From positions 16,930,966 through 16,971,414 of the forward strand of contig NC_049993.1 in the NCBI RefSeq assembly GCF_000003815.2: DNA of 40,449 nucleotides. The letters are read 5' to 3'. Source of the DNA: Branchiostoma floridae. Lineage: Eukaryota > Chordata > Leptocardii > Amphioxiformes > Branchiostomatidae. Every line of letters begins with the position of its first letter. Positions within the stretch are counted from its first letter, which is position 1. Shown in pieces: positions 1-14,789 of this stretch. Made by a program: the position numbers and the translations under genes. The notes under the pieces were generated by a model, which did not search any database, was not told the DNA's origin, and saw only the letters and a program-made list of their open reading frames with translations.

Positions 1-450
1 CAGTCAACCTGTTCTACTGACCACCTCTAAATAAGGACCACCTGGATATTGATGTACAGCCAAACCCTGTATTCAAGGACCACCTGATCAGTTTGACCAA
101 GTTTTGGTGGTTTCTTAGATAATAAAGAATCCTGTCTATAATGACAACTTGTCCATGTAGACCACTTTTTCTCGGTCACTCATGACGAGTTGTCTCTTTG
201 TTAGTCAGCAGTTTTCATTGTATTTCTTATCTAAACGCAGGAACATGCTTGTGAACAGGTATGGTTAATTTACGGTAAAGAACTGTGAGGGCCTGGAGAC
301 AACTTTCTATCTTCATGGTTACCTTGTCCCCCCCCCCCCCCCCCCAAAGACCTGGAGGTCAAGGGACTAGGTAGGTAGGTAGGTAAAGAACTGAGAGTTT
401 AAAGATAACATTGACTGGTCCATAATCACAGGTGCCCAACGTTAAGCATC
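1..450. repeat. Upstream region with dispersed GGACCACC-type repeat
   Basis: No coding gene seen. The first 180 bases hold several degenerate copies of a motif like AAGGACCACCTGG. The same motif recurs at about 2670-2745 and 5600-5840, and in reversed, weaker form near 20945-21010 and 35790-35870. The stretch at 5600-5840 lies at the equivalent place upstream of the second Ly6 gene, so it probably belongs to the unit that was duplicated. A poly(C) run lies at about 330-346 and a short GTAG microsatellite at about 370-384. Confidence 0.6.
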
Positions 451-551
451 TAATGAGGCGTGCCTAGTCTAGGTGTGGCCTTGCTAGTCCAACACAACCC
501 GCCCGCACTTTGCCGCCGACAGCGGGACGAGGACAGAGCTGTTTCATCTAG
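393..551 (+). promoter_or_regulatory. Promoter block and non-coding first exon of Ly6 gene 1
   Basis: A 32-base block at 393-424, containing a GATA-like AAAGATAACA core, is identical to 5943-5974 upstream of the second Ly6 gene. Downstream similarity continues (shared ACAACGTTAAG, TAGTCTAGGTGTGGCCTTGC and ACAGCGGG) up to a matching splice donor, GTAAGTTCCAG, at 552 here and 6098 there. I read this as a conserved core promoter plus a non-coding 5' exon ending at 551, spliced to an acceptor at about 1956, 23 bases before the ATG. The transcription start was not located. Confidence 0.6.
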
Positions 552-1956
552 GTAAGTTCCAGAACTTATCAATCACGTCTAGAAACATGAGAAAAGCGCA
601 AGCTAAACGATAAATCATACCGTAACCTTTTCAACTTAACATTGAAACGTATAAGAGGAGTATACTTATAGATTTAGTTGTCAGTGTGCCGACAAGACCG
701 ATACGGTGGGTGCAGGACATGCAGTTTCAGCCGCTAAACGAATTTCATACATATATAGAGTACTAATTTTTACGTTTTGTTGTTGTTTAAATCATACTCT
801 GACATGTTGTGTTATATTCTAATTATGAAATACAATTTTATTCGGTGTACTGTCGCTCTGAAGCCATTACTGCTTAGTGGATAAGGGCCATAGTTTTCAT
901 GATTCTCGCCTAAGTCTTAACGTCTGTTAACACAGTTCCATCGGGTCACATGCATCCACCGCCCGGATAAATTGCGTCTAAGATATGTCTAATTCAACGT
1001 CCTTAGTGTAGTACACTCCTGGGTGTCTAAACTGTGCGCACCTGGCCTGGGTGTTGCGCTAGAAACCTCTCAAATTTACACAATGTTTTTGTCAAAGTGG
1101 CGGATACTTGTGAATGGATCAGTGCGCACGTCAACTGTTATCTGCCACGGATGAAGGACGCGCTCGCGGCGCGGCTTTGTCCGAGCTGTTGCGCTCAGAA
1201 TTCGCCCCTTTTCCACCAGTGATTGCTGAGTTATCACAGTGTGATGTGTGTGGTCCTTGATTTTATTACTGTATTATAACGAATTTTGTCTTAGTGTGAT
1301 TTAGCAGGCAACAGAACATACAAACTTAAAAAGATTCGTTTTATACCTATGGAATTCGTTGAGCCACCTGGCAAAGGTTTGATCGCAAATGTTTCAGCGG
1401 TGAAATGAAATAGATCGGTATTATATCTCAGTACAGAATTGTTACAGTTGAAATTGTCTTGACAGTGCCGTGTCGATTGTTTGTATTACTCACTGAACAA
1501 ATATTCAGTGAACGTTAGTTCTTAATCTTTGTAAATGCGTACAGGGTGAATGCAGTGCACAGTGAATTGGTCCGGAACAAAGCCTAACTGGTCTTTCACA
1601 GTAAATATCAGGCAGTTCCAATCCAAAATATGGCTGTGATTTAACCTCTTATATTTTTGCGTTCTGATTTGGTACAGCTTTTTCTATATTTCATGCTGTA
1701 TAGTTCTTTTACTGGACGGGAAATTAAAATCAATATATTACCACATTTTGTCGGCTCCCTTCCACTTTTGTGGTGAATCAAAGTGGACAAACTGTATACG
1801 TAAATCATTTTCGGGAGCCACACTGTTTTTATGTCTTTGGCATTGTAAACCTTGTCAATACATAACTTTGTGTGAATCTGTGAGCCCTCAGGACACATTC
1901 TAACTGAACAGTCGTATTATTGTGATAACTGCATGTTAATACACTGTGCATTACAG
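552..1956 (+). other. First intron of Ly6 gene 1
   Basis: About 1.4 kb between the predicted non-coding exon and the exon carrying the ATG. I see no conserved coding exon. Short open frames here (for example 1034-1222) have no recognisable domain. Confidence 0.5.
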
Positions 1957-1979
1957 AGAGAAACCATCTATCCCACACC

Positions 1980-4792
1980 ATGAAGCTGCTGGTAGTAGCC
2001 GTGTTTCTGAGTCTCACTGCATGTGAGTTTTTACTTTTCACATTTTCTTTTACGTGGCGACATTTGAGTACCAGTTTAGCACTGTTGTAACTAGTTCAAA
2101 CTAGTTTTATCATTGATAAGGAAGTGTATTGTGTAAGTTTTGTGTGTCGTCTTGTCTTTCAAATATTACTTGTACTCCGTGGATCGTATGTAATCGATAG
2201 CCATAAGCCAAATTGTGATAGTTTTTGGTTAAATTCAATTCATATTTGTGGTTCAAACACCTATTGGACAACTTCTCATGCCATCACTGACATAATATAG
2301 TGGACGCTACCTGAAACGCCTGACCGTTTCCCAAATCTATCCAGTTGTTTGAGTGAGTGACTGTTATCGTGCGTACCTTATCATCGGGATACCCAACCTT
2401 CACCGACGAATTTTTCTGTTAAAATCGATGGCCTTAGATCAGTATGACAAAGAAGGCCAGTACCGGTCGGACCACAGCGGTGTGGTGACTGTGCGTGTGA
2501 TCACACGGTTGGCTGAGTTCCAAGGATGGCAACGCCTAGAAATCATTCATTGACCTTTTTTACGAGAGATTTAATGGAACCAAAAATTCTTAACGCCAGG
2601 ATAGGCACGTAACGTCAAAACAGAGGAAAATTTGCTAGTTTTCATCCGAGTTTTGTTCAAATGTACACCAGGTCCTACTCTGTACAAAAAGACCACCTGG
2701 TCATTGATACACAGTCAAACCTGTGCATAAGGACCACCTGGCCATAAGGATTACCTTGATTGCCAGCGTGTTCTGATGCCAAGGACATATAGAATGAAAG
2801 CGTACCATCAAATATAATGAAATATAGAATAAAAGATATAATCCTAAATTGGTTTATATGGAAATAGTTGAGACTGTGTCGGTTACAGTCACATAGTTCT
2901 GAGAATGTACCCATTCTACCATAATGTCCACTGACTTTGTCTCATGCATGTTCTTTACAGACGCAGCGAGTCAGACCATCAACTGCTTCCAGTGCGAAGC
3001 GGACGTGTCCGACTCCGTCACGGGCGGTATAACCGGGAACAACCCGTGTCTCAAAAACGCCAACAACCGCAACTCCACTGTGCAGACCGCCACTTGTGCA
3101 GCCTCTGCGCAATGCTTCGTATGTTACTCCCTCACTCCACTCCTCTCTCCATCTCTCTCCTCCGTCTTCTGTGACCTATTTCCTTTTCTTTTCATTCATT
3201 CTTTCCTTCTTTCTTTCCCACCCGAACAGTAAGAAATCCCGGTCACTATTATCCCACCCGACCCAACTTCTGATTGGAGAATAACTCCACTCCTCTTCCT
3301 ATTTCCCAACCAAGCAACCTCCCTGTCCTCCTACGCCGTGTATCTTCTTTCTTTCTTTTTTCTTTCTTTCTTTTTTCTTTCTTTCTTTCTCTCTCTCTTT
3401 CTTTCTTTCCTTTTTTCTTTCTTCTTTTGATTCTTTCTTTCTTCTTTCTTTGTCGTCCGTCCTTTAATTCTTTCCTTCCTTTCTTTTTCGATGTTTCTAT
3501 CCATCTATATTTCGTTCTTTCGTCTCTCACTTTCTGAAGGGTTGTACCGTCACATACAACCACCTGCACTACATTATTTGTATTGAGATCAATATCAACA
3601 ATCTTTTTTCAGACGAGGATCAGGACCCTTTTGGGGTACGCCTTCACCATCGAGCGGGGATGCTGGACTAACTATGATGACAAGGGAGACGCGGACAACT
3701 GTGCCAACAAGGAGGACAACGACTGTAATGGTGTCACCAAGAGCGGGACCTGCTTCAAGTGTTGTAACACCAACAGGTAGGATTCAATTATCCATCCATC
3801 CATCCATCCATCCATCCATCCATCCATCCATCCATCCATCCATCCATNNNNNNNNNNNNNNNNNNNNNNNNNNNNNNNNNNNNNNNNNNNNNNNNNNNNN
3901 NNNNNNNNNNNNNNNNNNNNNNNNNNNNNNNNNNNNNNNNNNNNNNNNNNNNNNNNNNNNNNNNNNNNNNNNNNNNNNNNNNNNNNNNNNNNNNNNNNNN
4001 NNNNNNNNNNNNNNNNNNNNNNNNNNNNNNNNNNNNNNNNNNNNNNNNNNNNNNNNNNNNNNNNNNNNNNNNNNNNNNNNNNNNNNNNNNNNNNNNNNNN
4101 NNNNNNNNNNNNNNNNNNNNNNNNNNNNNNNNNNNNNNNNNNNNNNNNNNNNNNNNNNNNNNNNNNNNNNNNNNNNNNNNNNNNNNNNNNNNNNNNNNNN
4201 NNNNNNNNNNNNNNNNNNNNNNNNNNNNNNNNNNNNNNNNNNNNNNNNNNNNNNNNNNNNNNNNNNNNNNNNNNNNNNNNNNNNNNNNNNNNNNNNNNNN
4301 NNNNNNNNNNNNNNNNNNNNNNNNNNNNNNNNNNNNNNNNNNNNNNNNNNNNNNNNNNNNNNNNNNNNNNNNNNNNNNNNNNNNNNNNNNNNNNNNNNNN
4401 NNNNNNNNNNNNNNNNNNNNNNNNNNNNNNNNNNNNNNNNNNNNNNNNNNNNNNNNNNNNNNNNNNNNNNNNNNNNNNNNNNNNNNNNNNNNNNNNNNNN
4501 NNNNNNNNNNNNNNNNNNNNNNNNNNNNNNNNNNNNNNNNNNNNNNNNNNNNNNNNNNNNNNNNNNNNNNNNNNNNTTCCGATGTCTTTGGCATTCACAT
4601 TGTGTCCATCCATCCATCCATCCATCGGTGAAGTCTCGTAGTGATATGAGTTCTTACAGATTTTCTTATCATTTATTTTACAGGTGTAACGCCAACTTTG
4701 CGCAACTGGCTGGAGTAAAGAACGGAGTGTCCGGACTGCACATGCTGTCTGTAATGGCGCTGTTACCGGTGGCTGTAGCCATGTTCTTCTAA
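1980..4792 (+). CDS. Ly6/uPAR three-finger protein, probably GPI-anchored (gene 1 of tandem pair)
   Basis: Four coding exons are predicted: 1980-2022, 2961-3118, 3613-3776 and 4684-4792. Each intron has GT/AG ends and the phases join to give 157 residues. Residues 1-16 form a signal peptide ([16 protein letters not shown]). The mature part has 12 cysteines and starts INCFQC. It closes with the Ly6/uPAR hallmark CCNTNRCN, which matches the family pattern CCxxxxCN. An NST glycosylation sequon lies in the second exon. The C-terminus is hydrophobic ([15 protein letters not shown]) after a small-residue NGVSG stretch, as expected for GPI attachment at the cell surface. The ligand is unknown. The start is the first ATG, in a CACCATGA context, and is identical in the paralogue. 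The last intron contains a gap of 729 N inside an ATCC microsatellite, so its length is unknown, but the exons are intact. Confidence 0.85.
3340..3480 (+). repeat. (CTTT)n microsatellite in Ly6 gene 1 intron
   Basis: Interrupted pyrimidine tract of CTTT units between the exons ending at 3118 and starting at 3613. Ly6 gene 2 has a much longer TTTC tract in the same intron, so the microsatellite probably predates the gene duplication. Confidence 0.85.
3788..4626. repeat. (ATCC)n microsatellite with internal assembly gap
   Basis: ATCC units run from about 3788 to 3847, then 729 N (3848-4576), and ATCC units reappear at about 4604-4626. Open frames reported across this interval are artefacts of the repeat and the gap. 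Confidence 0.95.
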
Positions 4793-4896
4793 TGCTCCAG
4801 GATCATTTTCTTTCCTTTGCGCTGTATTAACGTGTGTCGTAACGCTACATAATCTCAGAACCTTTGTATTACAATGAAATGTAATGTAGTTTTGTA

Positions 4897-4910
4897 CCGC
4901 TAGGTGGCCC
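4897..4910 (+). promoter_or_regulatory. CTCF-like motif downstream of Ly6 gene 1
   Basis: CCGCTAGGTGGCCC lies about 105 bases after the stop codon. It fits the CTCF core consensus except at one 3' position. Related motifs occur after Ly6 gene 2 (11915-11928) and twice after the plus-strand bHLH gene. Function is inferred from the motif only. Confidence 0.3.
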
Positions 4911-5077
4911 TTCTGCATGGTCAGATGATGCATGTTCGATTGGGAGATCTCACACGATCGTTGAGCAACGGATATGTGGAAGACATTACGTGTGCAGATA
5001 CTGGTCTATCTGGTACTTATATACAACATTACATACATTATTGTATGATATTTGCCATGATGTCAATCAAATAATGG

Positions 5078-5083
5078 AATAAA
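5078..5083 (+). terminator. Polyadenylation signal of Ly6 gene 1
   Basis: AATAAA about 290 bases after the stop codon, within an AT-rich stretch, followed shortly by a GT-rich tract. It is the best placed signal for this gene. Confidence 0.6.
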
Positions 5084-5142
5084 ATCATTGGCTACCAAAA
5101 AAATGATGAGCTTTCGGTAGCCCTTGTGGTTCTGTGTTGTCA

Positions 5143-5151
5143 TTGTGTGTG

Positions 5152-5186
<35 letters not shown>

Positions 5187-5300
5187 GAGTGTGTGTGTGT
5201 GTATGTATGTGTGTGTGAGTGTGTGTGTGTATGCGTGTACATGTATGTGAGTGTGTGTTTGTGTGCATGTGTGTGTGTGCGTGCATTTTAGTGTGTGTGA
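5143..5300. repeat. (GT)n microsatellite
   Basis: Imperfect GT dinucleotide repeat with GTAT and GTGA interruptions. The frames open through it are low complexity and not genes. Confidence 0.95.
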
Positions 5301-5593
5301 TTTTAACTCAGAAAGAGTCAATTTGAAAATAACACTCCCTATCACACAGATCACGTACCCTCCCTCAAAACACTGTGATTGTTATCAAAACACATTCTTT
5401 GGATGGGAGAGTTTGGCCAAACAATACCAGAAAACCGGTTTTTGGCGCTGTCTCCTCAGACCACCATTGTAGTGGCGCGTAATTACACGTAGCTTACCCA
5501 TGCACCTGTCACTGTCAAGATCACGGGGGATTGTTTTCCCAACCTAAACACTATGTAATATGGAACATTGCGTATGTGATGTAGTTTGTTGTT

Positions 5594-6097
5594 ACAGTAC
5601 ACACTCAGTAAAACCTGTACTAGGACCACCTAGCCATAGATACATGTACCAGTAACCACCTCTGCATAAGGATCACCTGGCCAATGATATACAGTTGAAT
5701 CTGTACTAATGAACACTTCCACATTGGGACCACCTGGGAAAGGTGGCAACTTTTGATGGTCCCTTAAATAATTTTTCTCAGCGACAAAAGCATTAAGGAT
5801 CCTTTTTGTAGTGTCCACTTGTCCACATAGATCAGATTTCATAGATGTCCTTAGTGTTCCTCTTCTGCAGTTTTAATTTCATTTCTTATCTGAATGCAGA
5901 AACATGATTGTGACAAGATATGGTCACATTTTGTTAAGAATTGAGAGTTTAAAGATAACATTGACTGGTCCATATTCACTGGTACACAACGTTAAGTGTT
6001 TAATGAAGCGTACTTAGTCTAGGTGTGGCCTTGCTCAGTTCAACACAGAGGGGCACACTTTGCTGTTAACAGCGGGCGGAGAATACAACTATCTAAG
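5594..6097 (+). promoter_or_regulatory. Promoter region and non-coding first exon of Ly6 gene 2
   Basis: Contains the GGACCACC-type repeats, the 32-base block at 5943-5974 identical to gene 1, and conserved sequence leading to the splice donor GTAAGTTCCAG at 6098. The acceptor is at about 7045, 21 bases before the ATG. The upstream region is colinear with that of gene 1, so promoter and first exon were duplicated along with the coding exons. Confidence 0.6.
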
Positions 6098-7066
6098 GTA
6101 AGTTCCAGAGACACATAAAACTCATAAATAATGTCTACAAACCTTAGAAAAGCATAAGTAGAGTTGCTGTTGCCTTTTCAACCTAATCTTGTGACATAAA
6201 AATAAAAGATATTTACCGATGTAGCTGTAGCTCCGACGGGGGCAATACAGGGGGTGCAGCATATGGTTTCTAAATTCCGATTCTAGTTGACTATCGTGTA
6301 CTGAACATGTCTGCTTTACTGTGAAATGTCAATGTTTCTCTACACTTTTCAAAGCTGCCTGGCGATGTAGAAGCTCAGATATATGATGTATTAATTCAAC
6401 CTACGAAAGTGTCGTTGTTTTAAAAGTCGTGTATTGTGCAGTTTCCCCGACTCAGGTCACACATATCCGCCACCATGAAAAATGAGTCTATAGAGCTCCC
6501 CCAAACAACTTCCAGTATACGTATGATACACTCCTGTATGTATAATTGAGAATTACCTAGGGTGCTGCACTAGATATCTCTCAAACGCACTGATTTTCAA
6601 AGTGTGAATCGGTGGGTGTGACACACCTATGTGCCACGTATCAAGGTCATGCTTATTTGTCTGAATCGTTGCTGTAAAAAGTCTTCAATTTAAGCAAGGA
6701 GGGAAACACAGGCATGTCTTAATACAGTGTTTTTGTTAGATGTGACATTGTTTCGATTACGTACAATCGGCTGTTGGCATCGCTTACTGAGAGTTCACTG
6801 AACATCTGTTTGTTTTGTAATCACGCATAGTAGTAAATACAGCAGTGAAGTGGTCTGGAACAAAACACAAGTTGTGTTTACATGGCAAACTCAGCTATTT
6901 CTATTATTACTAACCCAAAACATGACCGCGACTTGACCGCTTGTATTTGCAAGTCTTGAATCTGTAATTTTGTGTGAGTCTACAAATCCTCGTGGCATGA
7001 TACAACTGTGCAGGTACATTAATCCACTGTCTGAATGTTTTACAGAAAAACTATCCACCTGACACC

Positions 7067-11641
<4,575 letters not shown>

Positions 11642-11946
11642 GGACTGGTTAATCATCTATCCATGCGTTTGTTCATTCATCTATCTACCCATTCGAATCT
11701 TCCATTCTTTTACTCTATTGACCGTTCATTCATTTACTCGACCTAACAAGAAACATTTTTAAGTTTACTCATCAATCTAAGTAAATCAAATGCAACAATT
11801 TATGCTTAGCCTGCAGCAACCTTCGAAAGGATAAGTAAAAACGTTAAAACTGAAATATTTTAAAACTTTATGCAAAAGCAGCCTGAGTTGATTGACCTAC
11901 AGTTCACCTACGTACCGCTATGTGGCGCACTTTCTTGTGAAGCATG
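11642..11946. other. Intergenic stretch after Ly6 gene 2
   Basis: Holds the presumed 3' UTR of Ly6 gene 2 and a CTCF-like motif, CCGCTATGTGGCGC, at 11915-11928. Nothing else was recognised. Confidence 0.4.
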
Positions 11947-12026
11947 TTTTTGCCGGGGCGCCGAAGGCGCCCGGCTTTGTGCCCGGTTTAATGGTTCGTC
12001 CTTGGATGGGTCTGCTATGGTCGCAA

Positions 12027-12142
12027 AATGTACCGTGCGTTTTTACGACAATTCTCAGCCCTTCTCAGCCCTTCAAATAAACGCAATGTACCGTGCGTTT
12101 TTACGACAATTCTCAGCCCTTCTTAGCCCTTCAAATAAACGT
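12027..12142. repeat. 58-bp subterminal tandem duplication
   Basis: Two adjacent units, each starting AATGTACCGTGCG and ending near CAAATAAACG. The same pair occurs in the second copy at 39050-39165. Confidence 0.85.
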
Positions 12143-12313
12143 TGTAAGAATACTGTTTATCCATGACCTCTACTCGTACAGAAAACATTGCAGCGCTCAT
12201 TAGCAAAGTCTAGGAAAGGAAAATGTTTCTTGATTTGCAGTAAAACACTGGTCATGTAACATTTGAGGAGTTGTCGTTAAATCGCACGGTTCATTTTGCG
12301 ATAGCGTTGACGG

Positions 12314-12538
12314 GTCCGGGTATTTAGCGGAATAACCCGGAATAACCCGGAATAACCCGGAATAACCTTAATAAAGGATGAAAGCTACCGAAATACAGTG
12401 TGCTTTGATAAGTTAAGATCGCAGAATGCAATATTTTGGCATAAAATAATGTATATATGGCCATGGGAACAAGAAATATTACGGTTATTCCGGGTTATTC
12501 CGGGTCATTTCGGGTTATTCCGGTAAATACCCTCACGG
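12314..12538. mobile_element. Nested foldback of AATAACCCGG units, flanked by a 10-bp direct repeat
   Basis: The left arm holds four GGAATAACC-type units. The right arm holds their complement, with outer ends GGGTATTTA and TAAATACCC. The direct repeat GCGTTGACGG flanks it at 12304-12313 and 12539-12548, as expected for a target-site duplication. The identical structure is in the second copy at 39337-39561, so it inserted before that copy was made. Confidence 0.75.
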
Positions 12539-12669
12539 GCGTTGACGGTGCGGAGGAGGTGAGATTTTTATCGTACAGAAATTGGTACAGTTTGTAAAGT
12601 TATCTTTCTGGAATTCGGATGTATTAAAATATAACATTACATTCTAAGGCGTAGTGTCATGTGAGTAAA

Positions 12670-12927
12670 ATGAGCACGACATTTGACGAAAGATTTTGTG
12701 GAGGGTATACAGTCAAGTTTATTGTGCAACGATTGGAACAGTTTACGTGCGGGTGGGAGGGGGGCGTGCGTCTATATATGCAGCTGCAGGAGGTCCTGCA
12801 GGACATTTTCGATCGTAAGAGTAACGTACAATTTGAAAAGATAGTGATCATGAATTCGGACACATTGAAACATATTTCCAAGGAACGGTATATAGTTTTT
12901 TTAGTAAAACCAGTGTGTGGGGATTGA
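12670..12927 (+). CDS. Small open frame in the repeated element, function unknown
   Basis: 85 codons from an ATG at 12670, with residue-for-residue the same product as 39693-39950. There is no recognised domain, signal peptide or membrane segment. Its 3' part resembles non-coding sequence at 12980-13075 at an offset of about 185 bases, so the frame lies in a diverged tandem duplication and may be fortuitous. A frame of 119 codons is also open on the other strand. Identity of the two copies reflects recent duplication, not selection. Confidence 0.2.
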   Translation: MSTTFDERFCGGYTVKFIVQRLEQFTCGWEGGVRLYMQLQEVLQDIFDRKSNVQFEKIVIMNSDTLKHISKERYIVFLVKPVCGD

Positions 12928-13439
12928 CGAGAATTTAGATAGTTTAATGGTGCACTGTGCTTGAGCCGATGCGAGGCATTATGCAGGGCATTTTTGATTG
13001 TAAAAATATCGTACAAGTTGAAAAGATGGATCGGATTCTAATACATTAAAACATACATTTCCAAAGAATAGTAGAAAACAACGGATTGTAGCTAACTGTT
13101 AAACAATCAGCAAAGCAGTTGGCAAGATGTCACACCTGAACTTTTGTAGATTTTTGCTTTTTGTTGGTACTAGTAAGATGTTATGTGATCAAGACAATAT
13201 TTTCTTTCTGTTTCAGTGACGCCTTAGACTGTTCTCTGCTATATATACAAGTGACACAGTAATATACAGAAACTTACAGCTAGCAAAAGTCTGTACTCAA
13301 TAAGATTTTACACAGTACACATTTATACTTCTTCTGCTGAAATCTACGCATTACATTTTGCATCCAACCAAAGAGGTTTGAAAGAGAGTCCTTGATCCAA
13401 CCAAATTAGACCTTGAGACCTATTAACAGATCATTGATC

Positions 13440-13760
13440 ACTGTGCATTTTGCACATACCAGACTCAATCGTGCCACTGAGCACTGCATTTTGCACACAC
13501 CAGACCAATTGTGCCACTGAGCACTGTGCATTTTGCACACACCAGACCTATCGTGCCATTGAGCACTGTGCATTTTGCACACACCAGACCTATCGTGCCA
13601 TTGAGCACTGTGCATTTTGCACACACCAGACCAATCGTGCCATTGAGCACTGTGCATTTTGCACACACCAGACCAATCGTGCCATTGAGCACTGTGCATT
13701 TTGCACACACCAGACTCAATCGTGCCACTGAGCACTGTGCATTGTGCAAATAAAGTCAAG
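13440..13760. repeat. 42-bp tandem repeat upstream of the protease gene
   Basis: About seven units of 42 bases, each containing GAGCACTGTGCATTTTGCAC and CACCAGACC. Because 42 is divisible by three and the unit lacks stops in several frames, plus and minus frames stay open throughout; these are not genes. It ends about 25 bases before the protease start codon. Confidence 0.95.
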
Positions 13761-13784
13761 CAAAGAACACATATATTGTGAACA

Positions 13785-14789
13785 ATGTGTGAATCTATTT
13801 TATCGGGAAAATACCACCAAGGTGACATCATTTTCAGTGGAGATAATAGAGGCAAACAATGCACTGCAAATGCTTTAATGGCAGTTGTTAACCACAGTAC
13901 TTGCAGACAAGCAATTACCTGGACAAGTACAGACCTTGATGGTGTACTTTTTCAAGGAGATGCACTATACACCTACATAAAACCATCACTAAGATCTGGT
14001 GTGGAGTTCCTCTCCGTTGATGATATTCCAGACTATTTGCAACTTTACAACAATACTGTACGTGTATCAATAAAAGAGTCTTACACTGGAGACATATTTG
14101 CCACAGAAGCAGTCTATCCTTATTACACCTTAAAGAAAGCCCTAGAAGCAGCATTTGCTGAATCCAACACTTGTCTTTTCATAACAGCACATGGAATAAC
14201 TGGTTCAACAGTAGCATTGTTGCACGCTGATAACAAGTATTTTGTTTATGACTCACATGCCAGAAGTCCCATAACAGCATTGCCAGATAGCCATGGCACT
14301 TCTACTTTAAGCATGCACAGTTCAAACAGCAATCTAGTTTCATTCTTGCAACAACTTAACTGGAACACAACATGCAATTTTGAGGTTGTCCCAGTACAAG
14401 CAGAAAATGTTTTCTTATCAGTTGAACCTACTGGTATACACATTATCAATCTGACTAGCAATGTTTCTTCTATGATTGAGTCAGAAAACTGCTTTCAAGT
14501 TCAACAACAACACACATACACCTTGGTTAAACCAGAGTTTGTATCTACGAAAGAGAACCTACAACAACCAAACACAGCATTTCCATTTGCACCACATTGT
14601 AACCAAAGTACTGGGAAAAACATTGTGCCATGCACCACAAGCAAACATCCAAGTGCTATGCCAGAGAACAGGAATGAAGGCCTCTTGAATCAATTAGTAA
14701 TGTCACCAAATGCAGCATCAAATTTAAATGATAAAAAAGTGCAAGGTCCCATCTGGGGCATATATAGGACCTACTTCGTTCACCACTGA
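13785..14789 (+). CDS. C76-like (DxH) cysteine protease, mobile-element encoded
   Basis: Single open frame of 334 codons starting at an ATG. The N-terminal region has GDNRGKQCTANALMAVV, with the likely nucleophile Cys26 in a GxQC context. Then come WTSTDLDGVLFQGDALY and LSVDDIPDYL. A YFVYDSHARS motif places Asp156 and His158 as the rest of the catalytic triad. This Cys plus DxH layout is that of the C76/OTU-like deubiquitinase fold, found in herpesvirus tegument proteins and as cargo in animal Helitron-like transposons. Residues after about 200 are low-similarity and Asn/Thr/Gln-rich. It overlaps the end of the minus-strand RPA gene by 66 bases, tail to tail. Intact frame and catalytic residues suggest recent activity. 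Deubiquitination is inferred from the family. Confidence 0.7.
   Translation: MCESILSGKYHQGDIIFSGDNRGKQCTANALMAVVNHSTCRQAITWTSTDLDGVLFQGDALYTYIKPSLRSGVEFLSVDDIPDYLQLYNNTVRVSIKESYTGDIFATEAVYPYYTLKKALEAAFAESNTCLFITAHGITGSTVALLHADNKYFVYDSHARSPITALPDSHGTSTLSMHSSNSNLVSFLQQLNWNTTCNFEVVPVQAENVFLSVEPTGIHIINLTSNVSSMIESENCFQVQQQHTYTLVKPEFVSTKENLQQPNTAFPFAPHCNQSTGKNIVPCTTSKHPSAMPENRNEGLLNQLVMSPNAASNLNDKKVQGPIWGIYRTYFVHH

Larger units (their letters stand above)
11947..13423. repeat. Long direct repeat, copy 1
   Basis: Matches 38970-40447 at a constant offset of 27,023 for over 1.4 kb. The first difference I see is a single-base indel near 13402. This copy continues into the 42-bp tandem repeat and protease gene; the other is cut by the window end. 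Confidence 0.93.

Noticed and set aside
3672-4625. Long open frames across the ATCC repeat and the N gap
   Set aside because: They are open only because N and the four-base repeat contain no stops; only the Ly6 exon at 3613-3776 is real.
12657-13016. Minus-strand 119-codon frame in the repeated element
   Set aside because: It runs antisense to the small frame and through the diverged internal duplication; no recognised domain, and two identical copies give no evolutionary support.
13440-13760. CRISPR-like array
   Set aside because: Units are head to tail without unique spacers and the genome is eukaryotic; it is an ordinary minisatellite.
13406-13864. Repetitive frames SGVCKMHSAQWHD and related
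   Set aside because: Read-through of the 42-bp tandem repeat in several frames and on both strands.
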